From: Planctomycetota bacterium
GTDB lineage: Bacteria; Planctomycetota; Phycisphaerae; Phycisphaerales; UBA1924
Direction of reading: 5' to 3'
Assembly (NCBI GenBank): GCA_039819165.1
Contig: JBCBSM010000002.1
Coordinates: 233,832-297,831, forward strand
DNA length: 64,000 bases
Made by a program: the position numbers and the translations under genes. Shown one piece after another: positions 9,639 through 17,391 of this stretch (positions are counted from its first letter, which is position 1; each line of letters starts with the position of its first letter). The notes beneath the pieces were generated by a model. The model worked only from the letters and a program-made list of their open reading frames with translations, was not told the origin of the DNA and searched no databases.

Positions 9639-10054
9639 GTGCCAAGCGGGAGCGGCTGGTGTCGTCCATCGAGCGGGGCATCCAGCAGGTGCTCGCCCGG
9701 GGGCTACAGGATCCCCGCATTCGCGGCCTGATCACCATCACCAGGGTGGAGATCACGCCCGACGGCAAGTTCGCCGACGTGGGCATCTCCGTGCTGCCCG
9801 AGGAGCACCAGGAGCTCACGCTGCACGGCCTCAGGAGTGCCCGGCGGCACGTCCGCCGCGAGGTGGGCGAGCTGATCCGCACGCGGGCGATGCCCGAGCT
9901 GCGCTTCCGCCTCGACACATCGCTCAAGAAGCAGGCCGAGGTGCTCGACGCGCTCGCGCAGGTCCGCGAGGAGGACGACCCGAACACTCCCGAAGCGGAC
10001 GATGCCGAAGCTGTTGATGTCGAAGCACGCGACGCCACGGAGCCGAGGCCGTGA
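9635..10054 (+). CDS. rbfA: Ribosome-binding factor A
   Basis: 30S maturation factor with a single KH-like domain; 139 aa. Family features are RERLVSSIERGIQQVL at the N-terminus, DPRIRGLITITRVEITPD in the first strand region and ARRHVRREVGELIRTRAMPELRFRLD near the C-terminal half. The tail after residue 110 is acidic. It overlaps ylxP by 4 nt and shares GTGA with the next gene (10051-10054). Confidence 0.93.
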   Translation: MSAKRERLVSSIERGIQQVLARGLQDPRIRGLITITRVEITPDGKFADVGISVLPEEHQELTLHGLRSARRHVRREVGELIRTRAMPELRFRLDTSLKKQAEVLDALAQVREEDDPNTPEADDAEAVDVEARDATEPRP

Positions 10055-10674
10055 GCGGGCGGCCCGCGCGCTCCGGGGTCGCGGCGCGTGAGGCCGATGC
10101 ATCGGGCGCGTTGGCCGCGGCGGTCGCCGTCGACATGCCCGACCCGTCCGCGATGCTGCCGGGCCGCGTCGATCCGCCGACGGCCGATCTCGTGTTCTCG
10201 ATCCTCGCGTGCGATGCGGGCCTCGATGCCGCCGGCACCGCCGTGCAAGGGCTCCGGGATGCCTTCGTGGACCTGCACGAGGTCCGCGTGGCGCTGCCCG
10301 GGGAGATCGCCGACGCCGCCGGCTGCTCTCTGGAGCGGGCCGGGACGCTGCGCCGGGCGCTCGGGGCCGCCTACGCGTCGCGGCACCGCGTCAGCATCGC
10401 CGGGCTGCTAGAACGCCCCGCCCGCGCGGGCCGTCCCGACCTCCAGGACTTGCTGGGCGTGCCGCGATTCGTGGTCGATCGCGTGCGGCTGCTGCACGCG
10501 GATGGCCGGGACGTGCCGATCGACGATCGCCTGCTTGCAGCGCTGAAGCGGGCGGGCGTCGTCGGCGGCGACGCGGACGCGGCGGCCGCCGCCGAGCGGG
10601 CGCTTGCCGGCAGCGGCACGGATGACCCCCGCCTGGCGTACGCCCGCGTCGAGGGACTGGCCGCCGCGATCTAG
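10051..10674 (+). CDS. Uncharacterised protein with an HhH-GPD-like C-terminal half
   Basis: 207 aa, GTG start overlapping the rbfA stop. The second half (DLQDLLGVPRFVVDRVRLL, then DGRDVPIDDRLLAALKRAGVV) has the spacing of the helix-hairpin-helix and following Asp of endonuclease III/AlkA-type glycosylases (LPGVGRKTA...VDTHV). The residue where endonuclease III has its catalytic Lys is Phe, and there is no Fe-S cysteine cluster, so base-excision activity is doubtful. The first half contains a helical segment, LVFSILACDAGLDAAGTAVQGL, like the start of HhH-GPD domains. Coupled to rbfA, it may be a lineage-specific nucleic-acid-binding protein. Function unknown. Confidence 0.6.
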   Translation: MSGRPARSGVAAREADASGALAAAVAVDMPDPSAMLPGRVDPPTADLVFSILACDAGLDAAGTAVQGLRDAFVDLHEVRVALPGEIADAAGCSLERAGTLRRALGAAYASRHRVSIAGLLERPARAGRPDLQDLLGVPRFVVDRVRLLHADGRDVPIDDRLLAALKRAGVVGGDADAAAAAERALAGSGTDDPRLAYARVEGLAAAI

Positions 10675-10692
10675 CAACGCCGGCGCGTTCCG

Positions 10693-10698
10693 TATACT
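10693..10698 (+). promoter_or_regulatory. Putative -10 element of yebC
   Basis: TATACT, 5 of 6 to TATAAT, lies 19 nt after the preceding stop and 49 nt before the yebC start. The -35 region is poor (TCTAGC at 10670-10675). Confidence 0.35.
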
Positions 10699-10746
10699 CA
10701 TTCGAGAGACGCAGCCGCAGCGCCCGCGAGGGGCGAGGAGTGACCC

Positions 10747-11511
10747 GTGGCCGGACACAGCAAGTGGGCGAACATCCGCCACCGCAAGGAGCGGCAGGAC
10801 AAGAAGAAGGGCAAGATCTGGTCCAAGTGCTCCAAGGCGATCATGGCCGCGGCGCGCGCGGGCGGGCCCGACCCCGAGACCAACCTCGCGCTGCGGTACG
10901 CCATCGACGAGGCCCGCTACGCCAACATGCCCAAGGACACGATCAAGCGTGCCGTCGACAAGGGCGCCGGCGCCGCGGGCGGGGCCGACTTCGAGGAGAC
11001 CACCTACGAGGGCTACGGCCCGGGCGGCGTGGCGATCATCGTCGACGCCCTGACCGACAACAAGACCCGCACCGTCAACGACCTGCGGTTCCTCTTCAAC
11101 CGCGGCGGGGGCACGCTGGGCAACGCCGGCTCGGTCGCCTTCATGTTCGAGACCAAGGGCCAGATCATCATCGAGGCCTCGAAGACCAGCGAGGAGCAGA
11201 TCATGGAGGTCGCCCTCGAGGCCGGCGCCGAGGACATCGACGCCCCGGATCCCGATAGCGGCGAGGACGGCGGCTGGACCGTCACCACCGAGCGCACCGA
11301 GTTCCATCAGGTCAAGCAGGCGATCGAGGATGCCGGGGTGGAGATCCTCGAGGCGCAGATCACCAAGATCCCCACCACCATCGCGCAGGCCGAGGCCGAC
11401 GACGCCGCGAAGCTCATGAAGCTCATCGACGCCATCGAGGACAACGAGGACGTGCAGAAGGTCTACCACAACCTCGACGAGGATCTCGCCGAGGCGGCCG
11501 CGGAGGCGTAG
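10747..11511 (+). CDS. yebC: YebC/PmpR family protein
   Basis: Member of the YebC/TACO1 family, described in different organisms as transcription regulator or as a translation factor helping ribosomes through proline stretches. GTG 10747 is set by GAGGAG 6 nt upstream; 254 aa. The signature N-terminus MAGHSKWANIRHRKERQDKKKG is followed by YEGYGPGGVAIIVDALTDNK and FNRGGGTLGNAGSVAFMF, all diagnostic. The acidic third domain is normal. It is separated from the preceding gene by 72 nt with its own -10-like element, so it may be a single transcript. Confidence 0.95.
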   Translation: MAGHSKWANIRHRKERQDKKKGKIWSKCSKAIMAAARAGGPDPETNLALRYAIDEARYANMPKDTIKRAVDKGAGAAGGADFEETTYEGYGPGGVAIIVDALTDNKTRTVNDLRFLFNRGGGTLGNAGSVAFMFETKGQIIIEASKTSEEQIMEVALEAGAEDIDAPDPDSGEDGGWTVTTERTEFHQVKQAIEDAGVEILEAQITKIPTTIAQAEADDAAKLMKLIDAIEDNEDVQKVYHNLDEDLAEAAAEA

Positions 11512-11527
11512 CGAGGTCGGCCTCGCC

Positions 11528-11845
11528 CTAGCCCAGGCTGCGGCCGGTCTCGAGGTCCAGCAGCTTCCAGGGCAGCGCCTTTATGACCTTCATGAGCACG
11601 GGCCAGGCGATGTCCTCGTCGATGAGCGTCACCAGCCCCTGCGTCACGCGATCGATGTTGCGGGGGATCTCGACGACCAGCCCGGGGCCATGCAGCAGGT
11701 GGGTGCCCGCGCCCTCGCCCGCCGAGCCGTCCGGCGCGGTGTTGTACTCGGCCAGGGCCTCGGTGACCTCGTCGACGGTGCCCAGCGGCGGCAGGCCCTC
11801 GTCGGCCGGGCTCGACGAGACGATGACGATCTGGCGGCGACCCAT
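11528..11845 (-). CDS. Conserved-looking small protein coupled to a response regulator
   Basis: 105 aa, ATG 11845, sharing one base with the stop of the upstream response regulator (TGATG at 11847-11843). It starts MGRRQIVIVSSSPADEGLPPLG; a stretch ending HGPGLVVEIPRNIDRVTQGLVTLID follows, and then an amphipathic segment. No signal peptide or membrane helix. I do not recognise the family. The tight coupling suggests it acts with the receiver protein, perhaps as its output or partner. Confidence 0.65.
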   Translation of the reverse strand: MGRRQIVIVSSSPADEGLPPLGTVDEVTEALAEYNTAPDGSAGEGAGTHLLHGPGLVVEIPRNIDRVTQGLVTLIDEDIAWPVLMKVIKALPWKLLDLETGRSLG

Positions 11846-12246
11846 CAGCCGCCGCTCCGGCTGGCCAGCAGCGTGGCGGCGGTCTCGGTGAGCTGGCCGA
11901 GCGGCACCGGCTTGATCAGGTAGTGGTCCACGCCGAGCGACTGGGCGTACGCCTCGTGCCGCTTGCCGTCGTTGGCCGTCACCATGATGACCAGCGGGCT
12001 GTCGTCGTTGCCCTTGATCTTCTCGAGGGCCAGGAAGCCCGAGCGACCGGGCAGCATCATGTCGAGCACGACCAGATCGGGCTTGCCCTCGGCGCACCGC
12101 TCGATGGCGGCGTTGCCGTCCGAGGCGGTGATCGTCTCGGCGCCCTCGGCGCGGAAGGCCGCCTCGACGGCCGTCAGCACGTCGCGGTCGTCGTCGACGA
12201 TGAGGATGACGCTGTCCTGGAGGATGCTGGTGTCGGTGGCCGTCAC
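11845..12246 (-). CDS. Single-domain response regulator (CheY-like receiver)
   Basis: Phospho-acceptor receiver without an output domain; 133 aa from GTG 12246, with AGGGAG 8 nt upstream. The fold is clear: acidic pocket VDDDRD, phospho-accepting Asp in LVVLDMMLPG, Thr in IMVTAN, Lys in YLIKPV. It is the first gene of a two-gene unit with the 105-aa protein downstream. No histidine kinase is in the window. It could serve the flagellar switch (fliM and fliN are nearby), but the residues do not decide this. Confidence 0.9.
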   Translation of the reverse strand: MTATDTSILQDSVILIVDDDRDVLTAVEAAFRAEGAETITASDGNAAIERCAEGKPDLVVLDMMLPGRSGFLALEKIKGNDDSPLVIMVTANDGKRHEAYAQSLGVDHYLIKPVPLGQLTETAATLLASRSGG

Positions 12247-12283
12247 GTCGGTGGCTCCCTTGCGGCGAAGGCCCGCTAGATGC

Positions 12284-12317
12284 GATCGGTAGCCCGATCA
12301 CGCCCGCAATGGGCGTG
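12284..12317. other. Two adjacent perfect hairpins between doxX-like gene and response regulator
   Basis: GATCGG-TAGC-CCGATC (12284-12299) abuts CACGCCC-GCAAT-GGGCGTG (12299-12317). Neither is followed by a T tract, so they are not classic terminators. They lie in the 141-nt gap and could mark the 3' end of the doxX transcript or the leader of the regulator. Confidence 0.35.
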
Positions 12318-12387
12318 CGGGGCCATTGAAGCCGTTCGGCCGGGGGACGGCAAGTGTTCCGCCGGGTTGGCCCTCGCGGGCGAGGGG

Positions 12388-13419
12388 CTAGTCGTCGTCG
12401 CCGGGCGACCCCGACCGCCCGAACATCCAGGCGTCCAGCGAGAGGCCGCCACCGCCCGAGAACACGAGGCCCAGCGAGGCCGCCAGCAGCGCGATCTGCC
12501 ACAGGAAGGTCGAGTAGGTCCGCAGGTCCCAGGGGTCGTAGCCCTCGCCGCCGGGCAGGAAGCCGAGCACGGCATCGCCCGCCTGGATGGCGGGCCCGAT
12601 CTGGGTCATCCAGGCCGCCATCGCCATGACACCGGCGATGGCCAACGCCGACAGCCGCGTCGCGAAGCCGCCCAGCAGCAGGATGCCGCCGACGAGCTCG
12701 GCCAGCGCCGCCGCCCACGCCAGCCGCACGGGCCACGGCGGCGCACCGAGGCCGGCGGGCAGCAGCGGCATGGCGGGCTCGGCGGCGGCGCCCGCCTCGG
12801 CCTCGGTAGGCGCCGGGTTGGCGGCGGCGTGGATCGCAAGCGACAGGCCGTGCAGCGCCCGCACGTCCGAGGCGGCCGCGGGCTGGGACACCAGCACCGC
12901 CCGCACACCCGGCGCGTCGGCGGCGGTGTCGGGCGGATTCGACGAGGGCCGCGGCGTCGACGGCGGGGACTGGGGCGTCGCCGGATCCGGATCTACGGGA
13001 GCTGGTTCAGCGGGAACTGGATCGGCCGGCGGATCCTCGGGCAAGGGTGCGGGCTCGATGATCGGCGGATCCGCGGGATCGGGCTGTGGGTCGGGCTCCA
13101 GCTCGGTCGGTGGAGTCGGCTCGGGTTCTGGCGTGGGTTCTGGCGTGGGTTCTGGCTGCGGATCTGCACGGGTTGTGTCAGCTGGTGGCGATCCGTCCGG
13201 GGCGGGGTCTTCGTGGGCGGGCTCGGCGGGCGTGGCCGCGGCGGCGGACGAGAGGACCCCGGCCGCCACGAGCGCGCCGCGGTTCTGGTCGGTGACGTCC
13301 ATCGTTCCGAACACCTTGGTAACACCCGCCCAGATGAACGTCAGGGCGAGCGCCAGCCGCAGCAGCAGCGGCGTCATCGTCAAGGCCGAGCGCTGGCCGA
13401 TCGTGAGCGTGTGGGCCAT
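12388..13419 (-). CDS. DoxX family membrane protein with a proline-rich insert
   Basis: DoxX-type four-helix membrane protein of unknown physiological role; 343 aa against the usual 130-170. ATG 13419 follows GGAGGG. The first helix is LLLRLALALTFIWAGVTKVFG (residues 18-38). An Ala/Pro/Asp/Glu-rich segment of about 110 residues with PEPTPEPTPEPEP repeats follows (about 63-172). The other helices come after residue ~225 (ELVGGILLLGGFATRL, LWQIALLAASLGLVF). The insert would sit in the loop after helix one, which is normally short. Without it the helices line up with ordinary DoxX proteins. Confidence 0.75.
   Translation of the reverse strand: MAHTLTIGQRSALTMTPLLLRLALALTFIWAGVTKVFGTMDVTDQNRGALVAAGVLSSAAAATPAEPAHEDPAPDGSPPADTTRADPQPEPTPEPTPEPEPTPPTELEPDPQPDPADPPIIEPAPLPEDPPADPVPAEPAPVDPDPATPQSPPSTPRPSSNPPDTAADAPGVRAVLVSQPAAASDVRALHGLSLAIHAAANPAPTEAEAGAAAEPAMPLLPAGLGAPPWPVRLAWAAALAELVGGILLLGGFATRLSALAIAGVMAMAAWMTQIGPAIQAGDAVLGFLPGGEGYDPWDLRTYSTFLWQIALLAASLGLVFSGGGGLSLDAWMFGRSGSPGDDD
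13123..13156 (-). repeat. Tandem 12-nt repeat encoding Pro-Glu-Pro-Thr in the DoxX insert
   Basis: GGGTTCTGGCGT is repeated 2.8 times (13123-13134, 13135-13146, 13147-13156). The unit is a multiple of three, so copy-number change would alter insert length without a frameshift. Confidence 0.75.
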
Positions 13420-13574
13420 GAGTTCCCTCCGAGTCTGGGGCCACACGAGCGGCGGCCGGCCGCGGGATTGTTCGCGGCCCGATGGGCGCACGAGCCGCCG
13501 TTGGTGCGTGCCCGCATCTCGTTGGGATCCACCCCCCGCGCGTGCCGCCCGCCCTCCGCGGACATCCACGCCGG

Positions 13575-13580
13575 TACCAT
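13575..13580 (+). promoter_or_regulatory. Putative -10 box placing transcription start on the ATG of the zinc-ribbon gene
   Basis: TACCAT ends 8 nt before ATG 13589, so a transcript from it would be leaderless or nearly so. No Shine-Dalgarno sequence precedes this ATG. The -35 region is not evident. Confidence 0.3.
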
Positions 13581-13588
13581 TTCTCTGT

Positions 13589-13921
13589 ATGGTGCGGCAC
13601 GGCAACATCCCGTTGGACGACATGCCGGACGACGCGATCGAGCGGCGGGCGGCGGCGCTGCGGGGCGACGTCGCCGAGGCCCCGCCCGCGGTCCGCGAGG
13701 AGCTCGACGAGGGACCGAGCCTCGATGACCTGGAGAAGTTCTCCGGGGTCACGCAATCGTGCTGGCGCTGCGGCACCGAGCTCTACGACGACGCCACCGT
13801 GTGCTGGCACTGCAACGCGGGCGTCGGACCGGGCAGCAAGCCACGGGGCGGCACGCCCTGGTGGGCGTTCGTCGTGGCCATCCTGGCCCTCGCCGGATTC
13901 GTGCTGCTGGCTGTCTTCTAG
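13589..13921 (+). CDS. Small zinc-ribbon protein with a C-terminal membrane anchor
   Basis: 110 aa. Acidic N-terminal half, then CWRCGTELYDDATVCWHCN (about residues 57-75), two CxxC pairs that should bind one zinc, and a final hydrophobic helix WWAFVVAILALAGFVLLAVF. It would be tail-anchored with the ribbon in the cytoplasm. Divergent from the DoxX gene. No Shine-Dalgarno site; a TACCAT box 8 nt upstream suggests a leaderless transcript. ATG 13622 is an alternative start. Function unknown. Confidence 0.7.
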   Translation: MVRHGNIPLDDMPDDAIERRAAALRGDVAEAPPAVREELDEGPSLDDLEKFSGVTQSCWRCGTELYDDATVCWHCNAGVGPGSKPRGGTPWWAFVVAILALAGFVLLAVF

Positions 13922-13939
13922 CAGGCCGAAGGCCTTGGC

Positions 13940-14206
13940 CTAGCTGCCGAGCGCCCGCACGCGGTCGGCCTGGTCGCCGATGCTGGTGATCCGCAGGCCG
14001 AAGTTCTCGCCGACCTTGACGGCGGTGCCCCGCCCCGTGGTGCGGTTGTTTACGCACAGGAAGAGGTCTTCCTCTGCCGGCCGGCTCAGCTCAATGATCG
14101 ACCCGCTCTTCAGGGCCATGACCTCGCCCACGGTCATGCTGCGCTCGCCCAGCACGACGACGATGGGGACTTCCAGGCTGAGCACGGTGCGGACGTCGCG
14201 GGCCAC
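13940..14206 (-). CDS. fliN: Flagellar motor switch protein FliN (SpoA domain)
   Basis: C-ring protein that partners FliM; 88 aa, essentially a single SpoA domain. Typical residues: VLSLEVPIVVVLGERSMTVGEVM, then LKSGSIIELSRPAEEDL, VNNRTTGRGTAVKVGENFGLRI. The only possible start before an upstream in-frame stop (14240-14242) is GTG 14206, without a clear ribosome site. The core matches FliN rather than FliM or the secretion homologue HrcQ because flagellar fliM is also in the window and no type III secretion genes are. Confidence 0.85.
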   Translation of the reverse strand: MARDVRTVLSLEVPIVVVLGERSMTVGEVMALKSGSIIELSRPAEEDLFLCVNNRTTGRGTAVKVGENFGLRITSIGDQADRVRALGS

Positions 14207-14257
14207 GCAGGGGGCATCGGTCGCCGGCGGGGATGGGCTTTAGGCGGCGGACGGCCC

Positions 14258-15541
14258 CTAGCCGTCGTACGAGCCCACCACCAGGCTGACGTTGTGCCCG
14301 CCGAAGCCGAATGTGTTGTTCATGCAGTAGCGGACCGTGCGCTCGCGGGCCGTCCCGGGCACGAGGTCGAGGTCGAAGGCGTCCTCGGGCGTCTCGAGGT
14401 TCACCGTCGGCGGCACCACGCCCTCTCGGATGGCCTGGACGCAGGCGATCAGTTCCACGGCGCCCGACGCGCCCAGGGCGTGGCCGTGCACCGACTTGGT
14501 GGAGCTCATGAGCAGCGAGCCGCCCGCCGACGCGCGGGCATGGTCGCCGAAGAGCTCGAGCACCGCGGCGACCTCGGCCCGATCGCCCAGCGGCGTGGAC
14601 GTGCCGTGGGCGTTGACGTAATCGATGTCGGTGGGGTTGAGGCCCGCATCGTCGAGCGCCCAGCGCATGGCCTGCTTGGCGCCCCGGCCGGCCTCGTCGG
14701 GCGCCGTGATGTGGTGCGCATCGGCGCTGCAGGCCCATCCCGCGAGTTCGGCCAGGATGGTCGCGCCGCGGGCCTTCGCGTGGGCCTCGGATTCCAGCGT
14801 GACGGCGACGGCACCCTCGGCCAGCACGAATCCGTCGCGGGCCGCATCGAACGGCCGGCTCGCGGCCGCGGGATCTGTGGTCGAGCTGAGGGCCCGCATG
14901 GCCTGGAAGGCGCCCACGCACAGCGGGGTGATGGCCGCCTCGGTGCCGCCGGCGATCATGAGGTCGCAGCGGCCCTTGCGGATGTGCTCGACGGCCTCGC
15001 CGATGGCGTTGCCCGAGCTGGCGCAGGCGGTGGCGGTCGCCGTGGCCGGCCCGCGGAGGCCGTAGGTAATCGAGATATTGCCCGCCGACGCGTTGACCAT
15101 CAGCCGGGGCACCGTCAGCGGGCTGAGCCGCTTGGGCCCCTTCTCGAGCAGGATGCTGTGGCCGCTCTCGATGGTGGAGATGCCGCCCACGCCGGATCCG
15201 AAGGCCACGCCGGCCCGCTCGGTCTGGAGGTGCTCGGGCTGCAGGCCGCTATCGGCCACGGCGCTTGCGGTGGCGGCCATCGCGAACTGGGTCGATCGAT
15301 CCAGCCGCTTGGCCTCGCGGGCGTCGATGTGGTCGGCGGCGTTCCAGCCGCCGATCTGGGCGGCGACGTGCGTGGACCACTGGCCCTCGAACTGGTCGAA
15401 GTCCTCGCCGGTGAGCTTGGAGATGCCCGTCCGCCCGTCGCGCATGGACGCCCAGACCTCGGGCAGCGATAGCCCGATCGGCGTGACGGCGCCGACGCCG
15501 GTAACCACGACGCGATGGGGATGCTGGCTTGGGTTCGGCAT
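14258..15541 (-). CDS. fabF: 3-oxoacyl-ACP synthase II
   Basis: Condensing enzyme of fatty-acid elongation, adding two carbons from malonyl-ACP. I use ATG 15541 (427 aa), giving MPNPSQHPHRVVVTGVGAVTP; a GTG at 15595, overlapping the acpP stop as GTGA, would add 18 residues and is possible through coupling. The catalytic triad is visible: Cys in ATACASSGNA, His in NAHGTSTPLGD, His in STKSVHGHALGASG. It follows acpP closely, a common fatty-acid pairing; fabI is elsewhere (56661). Confidence 0.95.
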   Translation of the reverse strand: MPNPSQHPHRVVVTGVGAVTPIGLSLPEVWASMRDGRTGISKLTGEDFDQFEGQWSTHVAAQIGGWNAADHIDAREAKRLDRSTQFAMAATASAVADSGLQPEHLQTERAGVAFGSGVGGISTIESGHSILLEKGPKRLSPLTVPRLMVNASAGNISITYGLRGPATATATACASSGNAIGEAVEHIRKGRCDLMIAGGTEAAITPLCVGAFQAMRALSSTTDPAAASRPFDAARDGFVLAEGAVAVTLESEAHAKARGATILAELAGWACSADAHHITAPDEAGRGAKQAMRWALDDAGLNPTDIDYVNAHGTSTPLGDRAEVAAVLELFGDHARASAGGSLLMSSTKSVHGHALGASGAVELIACVQAIREGVVPPTVNLETPEDAFDLDLVPGTARERTVRYCMNNTFGFGGHNVSLVVGSYDG

Positions 15542-15591
15542 GGTGGCGTGCGGGCCCGGAGTGCTCCCGGGAGCCCGGCTGGGCGGGGGCG

Positions 15592-15840
15592 TCACTCGAT
15601 GCCGTGGGCCTGCTTGATGAAGTCGATGGCCTGGCCGACGGTCTTGATCTGCTCGGCCTGCTCGTCGGGGATGGACGTCTCGAACTCGTCCTCGAATTCC
15701 ATGACGAGCTCGACGGTGTCCAGGCTATCGGCGTTGAGATCCTCGACGAAGCTGGTGTCGCGCGAGATCTTCTCCCGGTCGGCGTGCATCTGCTCGGCGA
15801 CGATGTCGATTACCTTCGCCTCGATTTCCGATTCGGTCAC
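15592..15840 (-). CDS. acpP: Acyl carrier protein
   Basis: Carrier of growing acyl chains on 4'-phosphopantetheine; 82 aa. GTG 15840 has GGAGG 7 nt upstream. The attachment Ser is in [21 protein letters not shown], and the acidic helix-rich composition is typical. fabF follows immediately. In the mRNA leader a perfect 8-bp hairpin (CCGCCCGG / CCGGGCGG, 15857-15877) lies just before the ribosome site and could affect initiation. Confidence 0.97.
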   Translation of the reverse strand: MTESEIEAKVIDIVAEQMHADREKISRDTSFVEDLNADSLDTVELVMEFEDEFETSIPDEQAEQIKTVGQAIDFIKQAHGIE

Positions 15841-16156
15841 CTGCGTGCCTCCGCATCCGCCCGGCCCTTCCGGGCGGGCAACTAGGGGCCCAGAAAACGG
15901 CCGCGGGCGGAGGGTCCCCCCAACGCACACCGATCCGGGTGAGCGCGATTCTACCCCGAAGCCTCCCCTGAGACGACGCGGGTGCGACCCGCCGTTCTGG
16001 GGCGTCGGTCTGTGCGGTCTGGGTGCCCCTTGCCGCGCCTGGGGGCCCGCACGCCCCGGCGACGCCGCAACGTGCGGGGCGTGGTGGATCGGCATGCACG
16101 TCATCCCGATCCCGGGGCGGACCGCGGAAGCAGCACGCGGCGGGGGGAGTTGGTCC
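15841..16156. other. 316-nt divergent gap between acpP and the DUF1444 gene
   Basis: Contains the acpP ribosome site, then a perfect hairpin with 8-bp arms (15857-15864 and 15870-15877) and GC-rich sequence. I could not pick convincing -35/-10 pairs for either direction. The DUF1444 frame stays open for some distance upstream of its ATG but without a better start. Confidence 0.4.
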
Positions 16157-16960
16157 ATGAGCATGATGCCCGACGATCCAACCGAGTTCTGCCAGCACGT
16201 GGCCCAGATCCTGCGTCGGATGCAGCCCGAGCTGGACATCGACTCGGTCCGGGAAGATGAGCTGGTCATCGCCGGCCGCCGGCTGGACCTGATCAACCTC
16301 TACCGCATCGTGCGGCACGATCCGGGCCGGGGCGTCGAGATCGTCGAGCACTACCTCGAGCAGCTCTTCGCCGGCGATCTGCTGTACGTCAACGGCATGT
16401 CGCTGGACGTGGCCCGTCCACGGATCATGCCCCGCATCCAGCCCGAGTCGATCTTCGAGCACCTCAGCGAGCGGCTGGTCGCCCACGTGCCCTTCGTCAA
16501 CGGCTCGGTCATCGTCTTCGTGCTCGATCTGCCGCAGATGACCGTGAGCATCACCACCGAGCAGCTCGTGCAGTGGGACGTGTGCGTCGACGAGCTGGAG
16601 CAGATGGCCCGCGAGAACCTCGACGCCTACGCGCCGGAGATGGACGTGCAGATGGTCGAGAGCCGCGAGGGCGGCTACGCGGCCATCCTCGCCGAGCAGG
16701 ACGGCTACGACGCCGCCCGGCTGCTGCTGGGCCAGCTCTACCCCAGGCTCGCCCCCACCCTGGGCGGCGACTTCCTGGTGGCCGTCCCCGCGCGGGACAT
16801 GTTCGTGGCCCTCTCTCGGGAGCCCGCCGAGTTCGTCGCCCGCATCCAGGACCGCGTCCGCCAGGACTACGAGCGGCTGCCCTACCCCATCACCGACAAG
16901 CTCTTCTACGTGACCCGCGACGGCGTGGCGGGCACCAGCGAGGAGAGCCAGGCCGCCTAG
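16157..16960 (+). CDS. DUF1444 family protein
   Basis: 267 aa, ATG 16157 after GGGAG at 8 nt. It resembles the YtpQ/DUF1444 family: a [13 protein letters not shown] segment, [16 protein letters not shown] and a C-terminal [29 protein letters not shown]. The family is cytoplasmic and uncharacterised. No signal peptide or helix. Its TAG shares the palindrome CTAG (16957-16960) with the stop of the convergent DUF3052 gene. Confidence 0.75.
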   Translation: MSMMPDDPTEFCQHVAQILRRMQPELDIDSVREDELVIAGRRLDLINLYRIVRHDPGRGVEIVEHYLEQLFAGDLLYVNGMSLDVARPRIMPRIQPESIFEHLSERLVAHVPFVNGSVIVFVLDLPQMTVSITTEQLVQWDVCVDELEQMARENLDAYAPEMDVQMVESREGGYAAILAEQDGYDAARLLLGQLYPRLAPTLGGDFLVAVPARDMFVALSREPAEFVARIQDRVRQDYERLPYPITDKLFYVTRDGVAGTSEESQAA

Positions 16961-17361
16961 CGGTCGCGCAGGCGCCGCACGAATCGCAGCCCGGACCAGA
17001 CCTCGTCCACGGCGCAGACCTTGTTGTCCACGAGGCCGGCGGCGAGCCCGAAGGCCCGGACCGCGGCGTCGTCGAGATCGGTGGCGACGCCGCTGGCCTT
17101 CTTGGGCCAGGCGATCCACAGCCCGCCGCTCGTCGACAGCCGCGCGGCCGCGGCATCGAAGCGCCGCCGGAGCGTTGCCGCGTCCGGGCAGAACAGCACG
17201 ACGACATCGAGGGGCCTGGTGCCGCGCAGCGACGTGCGGACCTCCGCCTCGTCGGGCATTCCCCCGACCTCGAAGCCCGCCGGTGCCGCAAGCAGGCACA
17301 CCCGCGCCCCGGGCTTGATGCCCAGCTTGGTGGCGAGCGGCGTGCCCGAGTACCCGGCCAT
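16957..17361 (-). CDS. DUF3052 family protein
   Basis: 134 aa. Matches the DUF3052 pattern: MAGYSGTPLATKLGIKPGARV at the start, a central LDVVVLFCPDAATLRRRF and GGLWIAWPKKASG, ending VRRLRDR. The family is widespread and of unknown activity; the fold resembles a small Rossmann-like domain. The start codon is only 30 nt from the GTG of divergent trpG, so both promoters must overlap coding sequence or the transcripts are leaderless. Confidence 0.8.
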   Translation of the reverse strand: MAGYSGTPLATKLGIKPGARVCLLAAPAGFEVGGMPDEAEVRTSLRGTRPLDVVVLFCPDAATLRRRFDAAAARLSTSGGLWIAWPKKASGVATDLDDAAVRAFGLAAGLVDNKVCAVDEVWSGLRFVRRLRDR

Positions 17362-17380
17362 ATCCGAGGATATCGATCGC

Positions 17381-17386
17381 TACGCT
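17381..17386 (+). promoter_or_regulatory. Putative -10 box of trpG in a 30-nt divergent spacer
   Basis: TACGCT ends 5 nt before GTG 17392. The spacer to the divergent DUF3052 start is just 17362-17391. No ribosome site is present for trpG. Confidence 0.3.
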
Positions 17387-17391
17387 TCGCC

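Noticed and set aside
12388-13776. A larger minus-strand protein extending the DoxX gene upstream to 13776
   Set aside because: The region beyond 13419 is the antisense of the zinc-ribbon gene and lacks a start; GGAGGG sits at ATG 13419.
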